Below, in pieces: positions 1 through 8,875 of a stretch of DNA of 64,000 nt (the first letter of the stretch is position 1; each line of letters opens with the position of its first letter). The DNA is from Phytohabitans houttuyneae (GTDB lineage Bacteria; Actinomycetota; Actinomycetes; Mycobacteriales; Micromonosporaceae): the NCBI RefSeq assembly GCF_011764425.1, contig NZ_BLPF01000001.1:434001-498000 (forward strand), written 5' to 3'. Below the pieces are notes generated by a model. The model searched no databases. It worked only from the letters and a program-made list of their open reading frames with translations, and was not told the origin of the DNA. The translations under genes and the position numbers were made by a program.

Positions 1-1405
1 GGGCGCGCGCCGACGAAGACGAACAGCAGGCGGGCGTCGAGGGAGCGGCGCAAGCCGGTACGCAGGTTTTCGACCACGACCGACTCCAGCCGGCCGTCCG
101 CGCCGGCCAGCTCGCACACCTGGCTCTCGCGGAACACCTCGACGCGGCTGTCCCGCTCGATCTGGTCGACCAGGTACCGGGACATATCCCGGCCCAGGTC
201 TCCGTGGCGGATCACCAGCCGCACCGACCGCGCGTGCTGGACCAGGTACACGACCGCCTGGCCGGCCGAGTTGCCGCCACCGACCACCACGACCGGCCGC
301 TCCGCGCAGAACCTCGCCTCCACGACCGTCGCCGCGTAATAGACGCTGGTGCCCTCGAACTCGGCGAGGCGCGGCACGTCGAGCCGCCGGTAGCGGGCGC
401 CGGTGGCGACCACCACCGTGCGGGCGCGCACCTCGCCGCCGCGGCCGTCGACGCGCACCGCGTGGTACCCGTCCCCCGCGAAAGGCCCGCGACCGCCGCC
501 GGTGCCGCGATCACCGCGCCGAACTTCTCGGCCTGTACCACCGCGCGGTCGGCGAGCTCCGCACCGGTGATGCCGGCCGGAAAGCCCAGGTAGTTCTCGA
601 TCCGCGACGCCGTGCCGGCCTGCCCGCCCGCGCCCACCGCGTCGAGCACCACGGTGGCCAGCCCTTCCGAGGCGCCGTAGACCGCCGCCGCCAGGCCGGC
701 CGGGCCCGCACCGGCGATGACCACATCCACCATCGAGCCGGGCAGCTCGTCGATGGCGCCGGGCCCGATCAGCCCGGCGAGCTCGGCGTTTGTGGGGTTG
801 TGCAGCACCTGGCCGTCCCGCCAGACCACCACCGGCGTCTGGTCCGGACCGACGCTCATCCGGCGCAGCAGCCGTTCGGCGCCGGCGTCCTCCTCCAGGT
901 CGGTCCAGCTGTGCGGGATGCGGTTGCGGGCGGCGAACTCGCGCAGCCGCCGGGTGTCCGGCGAGAAGCGCGACCCGATGAGGCGTATGCCGGCGACGCT
1001 GCCGAGCAGCTGCTCGCGGCGGCACAGGAAGGCGCGCAGGATCGCGTCGCCCAGCCGCGGGTCGCGGGCCACGAAGTCCAGCAGGGCCGCCACAGACACG
1101 GCGAGCACCTCGCCCGGCTCGCGGACGACCGCGGACACGAACGAGGGCTGCCCGGTCAGCAGCCCCACCTCGTCGAGAAACGCGCCCGGACCGTGCACCC
1201 CGACCAGGCGCTCCTCCGCCGTACCCGGCCCTTCGACCATCGCGACCGCGCCGCTGAGCACGACGAACAAGTCCCGCTGCCGCCGGCCCTCCTGGACGAG
1301 CAGCTCGCCGGCCCGGGTGCGCCGCCGCACGCCGTACCCGCTGAGGGCGCCGATCTGGTCCCGGTTGAGCCGGGAGAACGTTCCGGCGGGCTCGCTGCTG
1401 TCCAC
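1..1405 (-). CDS. cNMP-binding domain / thioredoxin-reductase-like FAD oxidoreductase (3' end off window, frameshifted)
   Basis: Flavoprotein of the thioredoxin-reductase fold with a fused sensor domain. The first ~125 residues look like a cyclic-nucleotide-binding/CAP effector domain (LVGVHGPGAFLDEVGLLTG). After a linker domain comes a Rossmann FAD site (VVIAGAGPAGLAAA) and GGQAGTASRIENYLGFP. Where classical thioredoxin reductases carry CxxC, the shifted frame reads EGTSVYYAAT, so the redox cysteine pair is absent; it is therefore probably not a true thioredoxin reductase. The NAD(P) motif VVVGGGNSAGQA follows. The start is GTG 1405, with GAGGAG just upstream. The frame breaks at a run of five C at 473-477, as if one base were missing; downstream reading is good to the window edge. 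DUF6458 lies 16 bp upstream and is probably co-transcribed. Confidence 0.85.
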
Positions 1406-1421
1406 GGCTCTCCTCGCTGGC

Positions 1422-1640
1422 TCAAGGGTCGGGCGGCGGCGCGTCCGGCGGGAACCGCGCCGCGCTCGACCGGCGCCGGCGGTCCTGCCAGTACCAGAGC
1501 GTGACCAGGACGACCGCGCCACCGGCGAGCATCACGATCACTCCGGTCGCCTGGAGGTCGATCCACCAGGGATCGACCTGGATGGCGAACGCCAGTACGG
1601 CGCCGAGCGCGATCAGGAAGATTCCCCCGCCGATGCCCAC
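1422..1640 (-). CDS. DUF6458 small membrane protein
   Basis: 72-residue protein starting at GTG 1640. It begins MGIGGGIFLIALGAVLAFAI, a first membrane helix, then a short loop (VDPWWIDLQATG) and a second helix (VIVMLAGGAVVLVTLWYW) followed by a basic, proline-rich cytoplasmic tail. This two-helix layout and opening match the actinobacterial DUF6458 family, whose function is unknown. It ends 16 bp before the flavoprotein start on the same strand, suggesting one transcript. Confidence 0.8.
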   Translation of the reverse strand: MGIGGGIFLIALGAVLAFAIQVDPWWIDLQATGVIVMLAGGAVVLVTLWYWQDRRRRSSAARFPPDAPPPDP

Positions 1641-1793
1641 TGCTCATGCCCTCCGCCGCTCGGGGACGGGACCGTGCCTCCGCCGCTCGGGGACCGACCA
1701 ACCGAACGTATCTCGGGCCGGGACAGGCGTGTCCGCCCTGGTCACCCGGCCTGGGTGGGGTCACGTCACCCGGCGCCGGCGCAGCCTCGGTGC

Positions 1794-2422
1794 ATGGCCA
1801 AAGACGTCAACATCGCGGTGATCTACTACTCGGCGACCGGAAACGTGCACCGCCTCGCCGAGGCCGTGGCCGAGGGCGCGGCCAAGGTCGGCGCGCAGGT
1901 GCGGGTGCACCGGGTGCCCGAGCTGGCGCCGGACACCGCCATCGACGCCAACCCGGACTGGCGCGCGCACGTCGACGAGACCCATGACGCGGTACCGGAG
2001 GCGAAGCTGGACGACCTTGCCTGGGCGGACGCCTTCGCGTTCGGTTCGCCGACCCGGTTCGGCATGGTCGCCGCGCAGCTCAAGCAGTTTCTCGACCAGG
2101 CCGGCGGGCTGTGGCTCAATGGCGTGCTCACCGACAAGCCGGCCACCGCGTTCACGTCCAGCATCAACCGGCACGGCGGCCAGGAGACGACGCTGGTCTC
2201 GCTGTACAACCTCTTCGCCCACTGGGGCTCGATCATCGTCCCGCCCGGGTACACCGACCCGGTCCTCTACGAGGCGGGCGGCAACCCGTACGGCGTGTCG
2301 TGGCCGACCGGCCAGCCACCGGCGCTGCCCGACGACCGGACCCTGCGGGCGGCGCAGTACCAGGGCAGCGGTTGGCGGACATCGCCCAACGGCTCAACCC
2401 GAAGGAGGAGTCCACGCGCTGA
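1794..2422 (+). CDS. wrbA: NAD(P)H:quinone oxidoreductase, WrbA-type flavodoxin (frameshifted near 3' end)
   Basis: FMN-binding flavodoxin-fold quinone reductase. The N-terminus (VNIAVIYYSATGNVHRLAEA) carries the phosphate-binding T/S-x-T-G-N loop. FGSPTRFGMVAAQLKQFLDQ and the loop through FTSSINRHGGQETTL are typical of WrbA, as is the 200-residue size. The family makes two-electron reductions of quinones and protects against oxidative stress. The start is ATG 1794. Near 2363-2370 the frame changes by one missing base; the other frame then gives the expected family ending RLADIAQRLNPKEESTR and stops at 2422. Without correction the protein would run on in the wrong frame. Confidence 0.88.
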
Positions 2423-2463
2423 CGGCGCCGCCCTCTCCACATCGTCCGGTCACTGTGGAGTCG

Positions 2464-2940
2464 CTACACGGCCTTGCGCATCTGCTGGGTCACCACCGCG
2501 TACCCCGAGGTGGCGTAGAGCGAGATGGCGACCGGGTTGTCGCCGAAGACGTTCAGCTCCAGCGCGGTCCCGCCGTGCTCGCGGACCGCGTCCTCCGCGG
2601 CGGCCAGCAGCGCCCGGCCGTACCCGGCGCCGCGGAACTCCGGCTCCACCTCGATGTCGTAGAGGAACGCGCAGCCGGCCACGCCCTGCGGGTGCTTCAG
2701 CGTGATCCACAGCCGCCCGACCGGCGTACCGTCCGGGCGGATGCCCTTCAGGATCAGGTTGTCCTCAGTGGCGAGACCCTCCGGCAGCAGCGCGGCGTTG
2801 GCCTGCCGTGCCTTGTCGAGCGCCTCGGCCGCGGTCCAGGTGCCGGCGGCGACCTTCGAGTCGGCGAAGCGCCGGGCGAGGGCATCCTGCCACTCGTCGA
2901 ACTCTGGCTGCGTCATGGACCGTACGGACAGCTCCGGCAT
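2464..2940 (-). CDS. GNAT family N-acetyltransferase
   Basis: 158-residue GCN5-related acetyltransferase. The acetyl-CoA-binding motif A is visible as FLYDIEVEPEFRGAGYGRAL (R/Q-x-x-G-x-G/A type), followed by LLAAAEDAVREHGGTALELN, and motif B as FGDNPVAISLYATSGY. The N-terminal part (MTQPEFDEWQDALARRFADS) resembles GNATs annotated as acting on small molecules or peptides. The substrate cannot be told from sequence. ATG 2940 was chosen; an internal Met at codon 9 is possible. It is divergent from the gene that follows. Confidence 0.85.
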   Translation of the reverse strand: MPELSVRSMTQPEFDEWQDALARRFADSKVAAGTWTAAEALDKARQANAALLPEGLATEDNLILKGIRPDGTPVGRLWITLKHPQGVAGCAFLYDIEVEPEFRGAGYGRALLAAAEDAVREHGGTALELNVFGDNPVAISLYATSGYAVVTQQMRKAV

Positions 2941-2949
2941 GGCAAGATC

Positions 2950-4313
2950 GTGGCACATGTCTCCGCCGAACGCGCCGCCAATACCCCGGACCCGCACCGC
3001 GAGCGCCGGCGGGCGATGCTGGCCGGGGTGGCCGGGCGGCTGCGCGAGGTCGGCATCGGGACCGCGTTCGGGCCGCTGGAGAGCTACCGCGACTTCTACG
3101 GCACGCTCCCCGCCGGTACCGCCGGCCTCGTGTGCGAGCAGCCGCCGACGACCGCGCGCCTGCAGGTCACCGCGATCCTGGTGCGCCGCACGCTGCCGCC
3201 CGGCGAGGGTGGCCTCTCCCCCGACCGGCGCTCGTGGGTGCGCGACGCCGACGTCTCGTACGACCTGGACGGATACGGCGAGCCGGCCTTCGAGGTCACG
3301 ATCCTGGAGGACCCGGACGACGGGCTGGGGCACAGCCGGGACACGTCCGCGCAGCGCACGGTCACCGCCGACGAGCAGGCCGTCGTGGACGCGGCCCGGC
3401 TCTGGTACGGGTACCGGCACACCTTGCGCGCCACCCCACCCAAGGCCGACCCCCGCCGCGAGCGGACCCGGCTGCGGCGCGAGGTGGAAAAGCGTGACGC
3501 GGCCGCGGCGGCGCCGGACCTGCGCACGGAGGTGGCCGGCGAGATCGTGCCGGCCCGCGACGCGCTCGCCGCCGACCTGGACCGCGTGGAGGCCGGGCTG
3601 CTGTGCTGGCACTTCCCGCGAGAGCGCAGCGGCCGCTACGCCCGGCGGGCGGTGGTGGCGCTGGCCCGCTACGGCCCGGACCCGGGAAAGCGCGGCCCCT
3701 GGCTGACCGCCCGCGTGCGCGACGGCGCGCTGGCGCTCGGCGTCGAGCCGCTGATCGGCGTCAACCAGGACCACCGGTGGGACACCACGCCGTGGCTGTG
3801 GAGCGCGGCCGGCCGGGACGCGACCCCCGCCGACCGGTGGCAGGTGGCGAGCCCGAGCAGGCCCGCCCGCTCGCGCGGCTGCTCGACGCGCACGAGGTCG
3901 GTCCCGCGCTGGAGGCCGCCGGGGTGCGCGTCGACGACGACGTGGCGGCGCTGCTCGACGGCTTCCCGACGCGGTACCTGCGCGCCGCGTACACCGACGC
4001 CTGGGTCACCACCCTCTACACCCAGCTCGCCCGGTCCGCGCCGTGGCGCTTCGCCACGGCGTACGAGACGTGGCAGCGCGAGCGTGCCGGCCTGGGGCGG
4101 CCCGCCGCCGGTCCGGTGCCGCTGTGCGGCCTGACCGGGCTCAACCAGCAGCGCCGGCCGATGCTCGCCCTCGACCTGGCCGGCGGCGCGCCGTGGCTGC
4201 GGATGGTGTGGACCGGCAGCAACGCGCGGCTGTCCCGGGCGCTGTGGGAGCGCCCGGCCGACCTGGACGCCGCCCTCGCGGGCCTGGCGACGCCGGTGCC
4301 GACGGCGCGATGA
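2950..4313 (+). CDS. Hypothetical protein (frameshifted)
   Basis: I do not recognise this family. It is a soluble, acidic/arginine-rich protein of about 450 residues without a signal peptide or membrane segment. Notable stretches are SYDLDGYGEPAFEVTILEDP, a charged helical region around RRERTRLRREVEKRDAA, and a Trp-rich stretch HRWDTTPWLWSAAGRD. The frame breaks at about 3844-3850 by one missing base; the second frame continues with EQARPLARLLDAHEVGPALE and ends at 4313. The start is uncertain: GTG 2950 leaves only 9 bp to the divergent acetyltransferase and has no clear ribosome site, and ATG 3016 is an alternative. The 3' end overlaps that of the convergent sigma factor. Confidence 0.6.
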
Positions 4314-5789
4314 GGTCGCCCGGGCCGCCGCGCCGGCAGGGGTTGGACACGCTGCGGTGCGGGCTCTCGGCGGTGGTGCCGTCGGCCGAGGTGCCGCGGA
4401 CCCACCAGACGAGCGTGGTGTAGCGCAGGCCGCCGCGGCGGCCGGTGGCGGCGCCGCGTGCGGTCGGTGTCATGGTGGCGCTCTCGGTGGCCGACCCGGC
4501 GCCCCGCCAGAAGAGCCGGCTCGCGGTCATCGTGCGGTTGGCGGTGGCGTCGGCGGAGAGCGTGTACGTGACGCCGTCCGGGGCGCACCGCACGGCACCG
4601 CTCGCGGCCACGCTGAAGGCCGCTTCCCGCTCCGGCTCGGGCTCCGGGTCGGGCTCCCTTGTGGACGGTGGTGGATCCGCGATGGCGGGTCCGGTCGGCT
4701 CGGTGGCGGCGGGCACCGGCGACCGGGTGGGCGCCGGCGATGCCGCCGTGGCCGGCGGTGCCGCTGACGCCGGCGGGGGCACGGCCGAGGCGACAGGTGG
4801 GATCGGCGGGGGCGGCGTGCCCGGCGTGGCGGCGGGTGGAGCCTGCGGTGACACCGAGCCGCTGGCGAGGTCGGGCGCCGGGGGCGGCTCGCCGGGCCGG
4901 GTCAGCACGACCACGACCAGCACCGCCGCCACGGCCGCGGCGCCGGCCACCGCGAGCGCGCCGCGACGCCTGCGCACCGGAAACCCGTCCCGGTCCAGGC
5001 CCACGTCCGGCGGCCCGCCCGGTCGCCACGAGGCGGCCGGCAGGACGGTGAACGGTACGGCCACATACCCGGTCAGCAGCGCCGCCGGGCTGAGCAGCGC
5101 ACCCCGGCTGGCCAGGCACCGGGCGCACCCGTCGACGTGCCGGCCGAGCCGCTTGCGCAGCAGCGGCGTGAGCCGCCCGTCCCAGGAGTGTCCTCGCTGC
5201 CCGCTTCCGCCGGGAAGCAGCTCGCGCAGCTCGGGGCAGCCGCCGGCCCGCGCCACGAGCAGGACGCCGAGCGCCCGTTCGAGCTGGGCACGGGCGCGGG
5301 ACAGGCGGGCGTGCGCGTGGTTGGCGGAGACGCCGAGCACCGCGCCGACGTCCGCCGCGGACAGCCCGTGCCGCAGGGCCAGCTCGATCACCTCCCGGTC
5401 GCCGTCGCCGAGCCCGGCCGCCGCCGCGTGGACCAGCTCGCGCACCTCGGCCGCCCGGACACCGGCACCGAGGTCGGCGGTGTCCGCGGTGACCTCGTCG
5501 AGGTCGGCCGGCGCCTCCCGCCGCCGCTGCCGCAGCTGGCGCAGGCACTCGTGCCGGGCGATCGCGTACAGCCACGGCAGCAGCCGCTCCGGCTCGCGCA
5601 GCTGCCCGGCACGGCGCCCCGCGATCACGAACGTGTCCTGCACCGCGTCCGCCGCCGCGTCGGCGTCGCGCAGGGTCGCCCGGCAGTACGCGTACAGCCG
5701 GGGTGCGTAGCGGCGGTAGGCGCCGTCGAGGCCCGCGGGTCGCCGGCGGCCATCGCCGCCACGAGCGCGCGGTCGTCCATCTCCGGCAC
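4141..5789 (-). CDS. ECF sigma factor with transmembrane and Pro-rich extracytoplasmic extension (frameshifted near start)
   Basis: RNA polymerase sigma factor. Region 2 (DADAAADAVQDTFVIAGRR, then ERLLPWLYAIARHECLRQLR) and region 4 (GDGDREVIELALRHGLSAAD, VLGVSANHAHARLSRARAQL) are clear. A CxxC-containing segment (HVDGCARCLAS) resembles a zinc-finger anti-sigma remnant. One membrane helix (ALAVAGAAAVAAVLVVVVLT) and a long Pro/Ala-rich outer region with an Ig-like end follow. The start is GTG 5789, preceded by GGGGAG. A one-base loss at 5729-5734 separates MPEMDDRALVAAMAAGDPR from the rest. The C-terminus overlaps the convergent gene by ~170 bp, so the true stop may lie earlier if another indel exists. 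Confidence 0.8.
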
Positions 5790-5823
5790 GGTAGCTCCCC
5801 TTCGCACCCCGGCTCGCCGGCTG

Positions 5824-7854
5824 TCAGGTCAGCAGGTCGCCGACGTACCAGGCGATGGCGGACGCGTGGTCGGCCGGGTCACTCAGCTCCTCCCGGTTGA
5901 TCATGACGGCGATCGAGATGCCGTCGTCCGGGAACACCAGCAGGTGCGCGTCCGAGCCGAGCTGCCCGCCGGACTTGCTCGCGTACCGGTGGCCGTTCTT
6001 GCTGCCGACGCCCCAGCCGTACGCGTAGTCCCAGCCGTTCGCCGTGCCGTCCCAGATGTGGTCGGTGTCGGTGACGATCTCGCCGGAGATCATCGCGTCG
6101 CCGAAGCGGGCCATGTCCCGCACGTTCGACTCCAGGCCGCCGCCGAGCGTCTTCCAGCTGATCTGGTCCGGCGCCACCTCGGTGTTGGCCGCGCCCTTGT
6201 AGATCTTCGCCCGCCGCACGCCGGTGTCGTCCGGGTCCTCCTGGCGCAGCGTGGTCATCCCGAACGGGTAGCTGATCTCCTGCCACACGAGGTCCTTGAC
6301 CGGCACCCCGGTCGCCCCTTCGAGCCCCGCGCCGAGCACCGTGTACCCGTGCGTGCTGTACAGCTCGGACGCACCCTGCGTGCAGCTCGTCGAGACACCG
6401 CCGACCTCGGTCCAGGAGCGCAGCGGGTCGCTGTCGAACTCCGCGACCGCCGTGCGCGCGTCCGGGTACCCGGTCTCCGTCAGGTGGTCGTCGGTCGCCA
6501 CCTCCACGTCGTACTGCTCCGGGTCGAGCGTCTCCAGCGTCGACTCCTCGTCGCCGGCGTAGTGGCGCACACAGCCGCGGTTGCTGGCCAGCTGCTCCAG
6601 CGTCGCGTCGTGCTGGTCGTCGAGCGGGGCGTAGTAGTGCTCCGCCGTCTCGTCCCGGTCCACCTGGTCGCCGGGCTTCTCGTCCAGCCGCATGACGAGC
6701 GCGCCGCCGACCGCCTTGGCGACCGAGGCCCAGCGCAGGACGTGGCCGGAGTCCATCGAGATGTCACCGGCGATGTCGGCCTTGCCGAAGCCGCGGGTGT
6801 ACTGGAACACCCCGTTCTCCATCACCGCGACGGCGACGCCGGGCACGCCGTCCTCGTCCATCTCCATGTCGATGAACCTGTCCACGTCCGGCCGCTCCGG
6901 CCAATATGGACGGTCGCTGTTCTGCCGCCAGATCGACGCGTACTTGAAGCCGCTCGCGGTCTGGTACCGGCCGACGAAGATCTGCCGGTACCCCTCGTCG
7001 GCGTCCAGGTGCCAGTTGTTGCCGTACTGGTGCGCGCTCATCTTCCAGCGCCCGCGCCACCCCCGGCCGTTGGCGTTCTCGACGAATATGCCGCCGAAGA
7101 CCTGCGAACCCGCGTAGGCGGAGTCGAAGGAGAGCGACCGGAAGCCGGTGCCCGCGTACATGGTGAATGCGGCCGTGTACTGCGCCTCGGTGAAGTCGCC
7201 GTGCAGATGCCAGTCGAGCCCTTCCGGGTTGTCGAGAAACACGATGCCGTACCGGATCCCGTCCGAGGTGCGGTACATGTCGAAGTCGATCGGCATCCGG
7301 CCGGCCCGCCGCTGCTCCTGCTCGCGGGCGGTGAGCTGGGCGAGCGTGAGCCCGTACCAGGTGGTCCAGCCGAGCCCTTCGACGTTCTCCACCCACACGG
7401 CGGCGAAGTGCCAGGCACCGTCCACGATGTACATCTCGCGGTCGACAAGCCGCAGCCCGTCGCCGCTCGCCTCGGCGGCCACCGCGGTGTACTCCGCCTT
7501 GGTCATCCCGGCCTCGGCCCGCCACTGCCGCCCGTCGAGGTTGCGCTGCACGGCGCTGGCAAACCACGGCTTGCCGCCGAACCCGTCGGCCTCGACGTCG
7601 ACGGGTATGTAGTCGTTCTCATCCCAGCGCGCCATGTCCTGCTCGAACTCGTCCTCCGTGCGCTCGCGTAACTCGTACCAGCTGGTCTCGTTCGGGTCGA
7701 AGACGGCCGACGGCTGTCCCGGGTGCGCGCTGGCCTCCGGGCCACCGGTGACGAGCGCGGCGCAGATGCCGGCCAGCGCGAGGCCGGCGACCCCGAAGCG
7801 GGCGCGGCGCCGCAGCCGGCGAGCCCTCCGCCATGCCTGTGAGACGTGGAGCAT
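5824..7854 (-). CDS. Secreted serine hydrolase (beta-lactamase fold) with bacterial tandem repeat domains
   Basis: 676-residue exported protein. A signal peptide (basic MLHVSQAWRRARRLRRRARF, then GVAGLALAGICAALVTGGPEASA) is followed by about four ~50-residue repeats of the BTRD1/polyglycine-hydrolase type, with recurrent Y-x-x-x-F/W-V/E-N motifs (AAVWVENVEGLGW, GIVFLDNPEGLDW, GGIFVENANGRGW, YASIWRQN). The C-terminal half is a class C/serine beta-lactamase-like domain with the nucleophile motif SVAK in LRWASVAKAVGG and a later Tyr in LYSTHGYTVLG. Such proteins hydrolyse peptides or esters rather than beta-lactams. AGGAGG sits 4 nt before ATG 7854. Confidence 0.85.
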   Translation of the reverse strand: MLHVSQAWRRARRLRRRARFGVAGLALAGICAALVTGGPEASAHPGQPSAVFDPNETSWYELRERTEDEFEQDMARWDENDYIPVDVEADGFGGKPWFASAVQRNLDGRQWRAEAGMTKAEYTAVAAEASGDGLRLVDREMYIVDGAWHFAAVWVENVEGLGWTTWYGLTLAQLTAREQEQRRAGRMPIDFDMYRTSDGIRYGIVFLDNPEGLDWHLHGDFTEAQYTAAFTMYAGTGFRSLSFDSAYAGSQVFGGIFVENANGRGWRGRWKMSAHQYGNNWHLDADEGYRQIFVGRYQTASGFKYASIWRQNSDRPYWPERPDVDRFIDMEMDEDGVPGVAVAVMENGVFQYTRGFGKADIAGDISMDSGHVLRWASVAKAVGGALVMRLDEKPGDQVDRDETAEHYYAPLDDQHDATLEQLASNRGCVRHYAGDEESTLETLDPEQYDVEVATDDHLTETGYPDARTAVAEFDSDPLRSWTEVGGVSTSCTQGASELYSTHGYTVLGAGLEGATGVPVKDLVWQEISYPFGMTTLRQEDPDDTGVRRAKIYKGAANTEVAPDQISWKTLGGGLESNVRDMARFGDAMISGEIVTDTDHIWDGTANGWDYAYGWGVGSKNGHRYASKSGGQLGSDAHLLVFPDDGISIAVMINREELSDPADHASAIAWYVGDLLT

Positions 7855-8122
7855 GATCCCTCCTGGTGTCGTGGGTTGACACCGGAACGAGAGCCGCGCC
7901 CGGCGGACGCCAACACCTTTCTCCTGTCGCCTGCGCGACAGGCCGTCGAGCTTTCCGTGGACGCCCGCGACGAGGTGCGCTTCGCCCGCTTCACCGAGGC
8001 GTCGCTGGGACTGCCGGACGGCGCGGCCGGCCCGACGACGCCCGACGCCGCGGTGCTGCGGCTGCCGTTCTGACCTGCGCGGGGCCGCGGCGCTGGCGGG
8101 TCTGTGGCAGACTCGCGCACTT

Positions 8123-8704
8123 ATGAGCACCCAACAACTCCAGAGCTTGCAAACCCTGATCGTGCGGCAGCGCATCCGCATGATGGTGAACCAGTACGAG
8201 GTGCACGCGGCCGGGCCCGACGGGTCCGAGGCCGGAATGATCGCTTTCGCGCAGCAGAAGCGGATGGCCTTCAAGGAGCAGGTCACCCTCTACACCGACG
8301 ACACCAAGCAGCAGCCGGTGCTCGGGTTCAAGGCCCGCAAGGTGATGGACCTCGGCTCGGCGTACGACGTGACCGACCCCTCCGGCGCCGCGATCGGCGT
8401 GTTCCGCAAGGACTTCAAGCGGTCGCTGCTGCGCTCGACGTGGATCGTCGAGCAGCCGGGCCTGCCGGCCGCGACGGGCCAGGAGCGCAGCCAGCTCGTG
8501 GCGATCCTGCGCCGTTTCATGGAGTCGATGTCGTGGCTGCCGTACCACTTCGACTTCGTCTTCGAGGGTGAGCAGCCCGCGTTCTCGGTCGTGAAGAAGT
8601 GGGGCCTGCGCGACAAGTACGTCGTGACGATCCACGACCCGCGCCTCGACCGGCGCATGGTCATCGCGATGGCCGTGGGGCTGGACGCGCTGCAGGCTCG
8701 CTGA
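8123..8704 (+). CDS. LURP-one-related / scramblase-like family protein
   Basis: 193-residue protein of the tubby-like LURP-one-related fold. It shows the usual alternating beta-strand pattern: LIVRQRIRMMVNQYEVHA, KVMDLGSAYDVTDPSGAAIG, FRKDFKRSLLRSTWIVEQ, then FSVVKKWGLRDKYVVTIHDP and a hydrophobic final helix RRMVIAMAVGLDAL. Family members are thought to bind lipids or act at membranes; biochemical function in bacteria is unknown. ATG 8123. A strong hairpin region follows the stop. Confidence 0.85.
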   Translation: MSTQQLQSLQTLIVRQRIRMMVNQYEVHAAGPDGSEAGMIAFAQQKRMAFKEQVTLYTDDTKQQPVLGFKARKVMDLGSAYDVTDPSGAAIGVFRKDFKRSLLRSTWIVEQPGLPAATGQERSQLVAILRRFMESMSWLPYHFDFVFEGEQPAFSVVKKWGLRDKYVVTIHDPRLDRRMVIAMAVGLDALQAR

Positions 8705-8767
8705 AACTCCGTTGCCACAACGGATCGGGCGGTTTACGTTCAATGTCACCAGCTTGTGGCTAGCTGA

Positions 8768-8833
8768 GGCCGGCGCCCTGTCGCGGGTGCCGGCCCCACG
8801 CGGCCGGCGGACACCTCTCTCGCCCGCCGGCCG
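8768..8833. terminator. Double hairpin between convergent genes
   Basis: Two GC-rich stems lie between the LURP-like gene (stop 8704) and the convergent anti-sigma-like gene (stop 8876). The first pairs 8768-8777 with 8786-8795 (one wobble), the second pairs 8801-8810 perfectly with 8824-8833. No clear U-tract is present, as is usual in actinomycetes. They could end transcription from both sides. Confidence 0.6.
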
Positions 8834-8875
8834 TCGTGGGCTCGTCCACTGTGGACTCACCTCGCCGTCCGTCGC

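Noticed and set aside
7846-8073. 75-residue open frame between the serine hydrolase and the LURP-like gene
   Set aside because: It starts inside the hydrolase start region on the other strand, has no ribosome site and no recognisable domain. The 268-bp gap is treated as intergenic.
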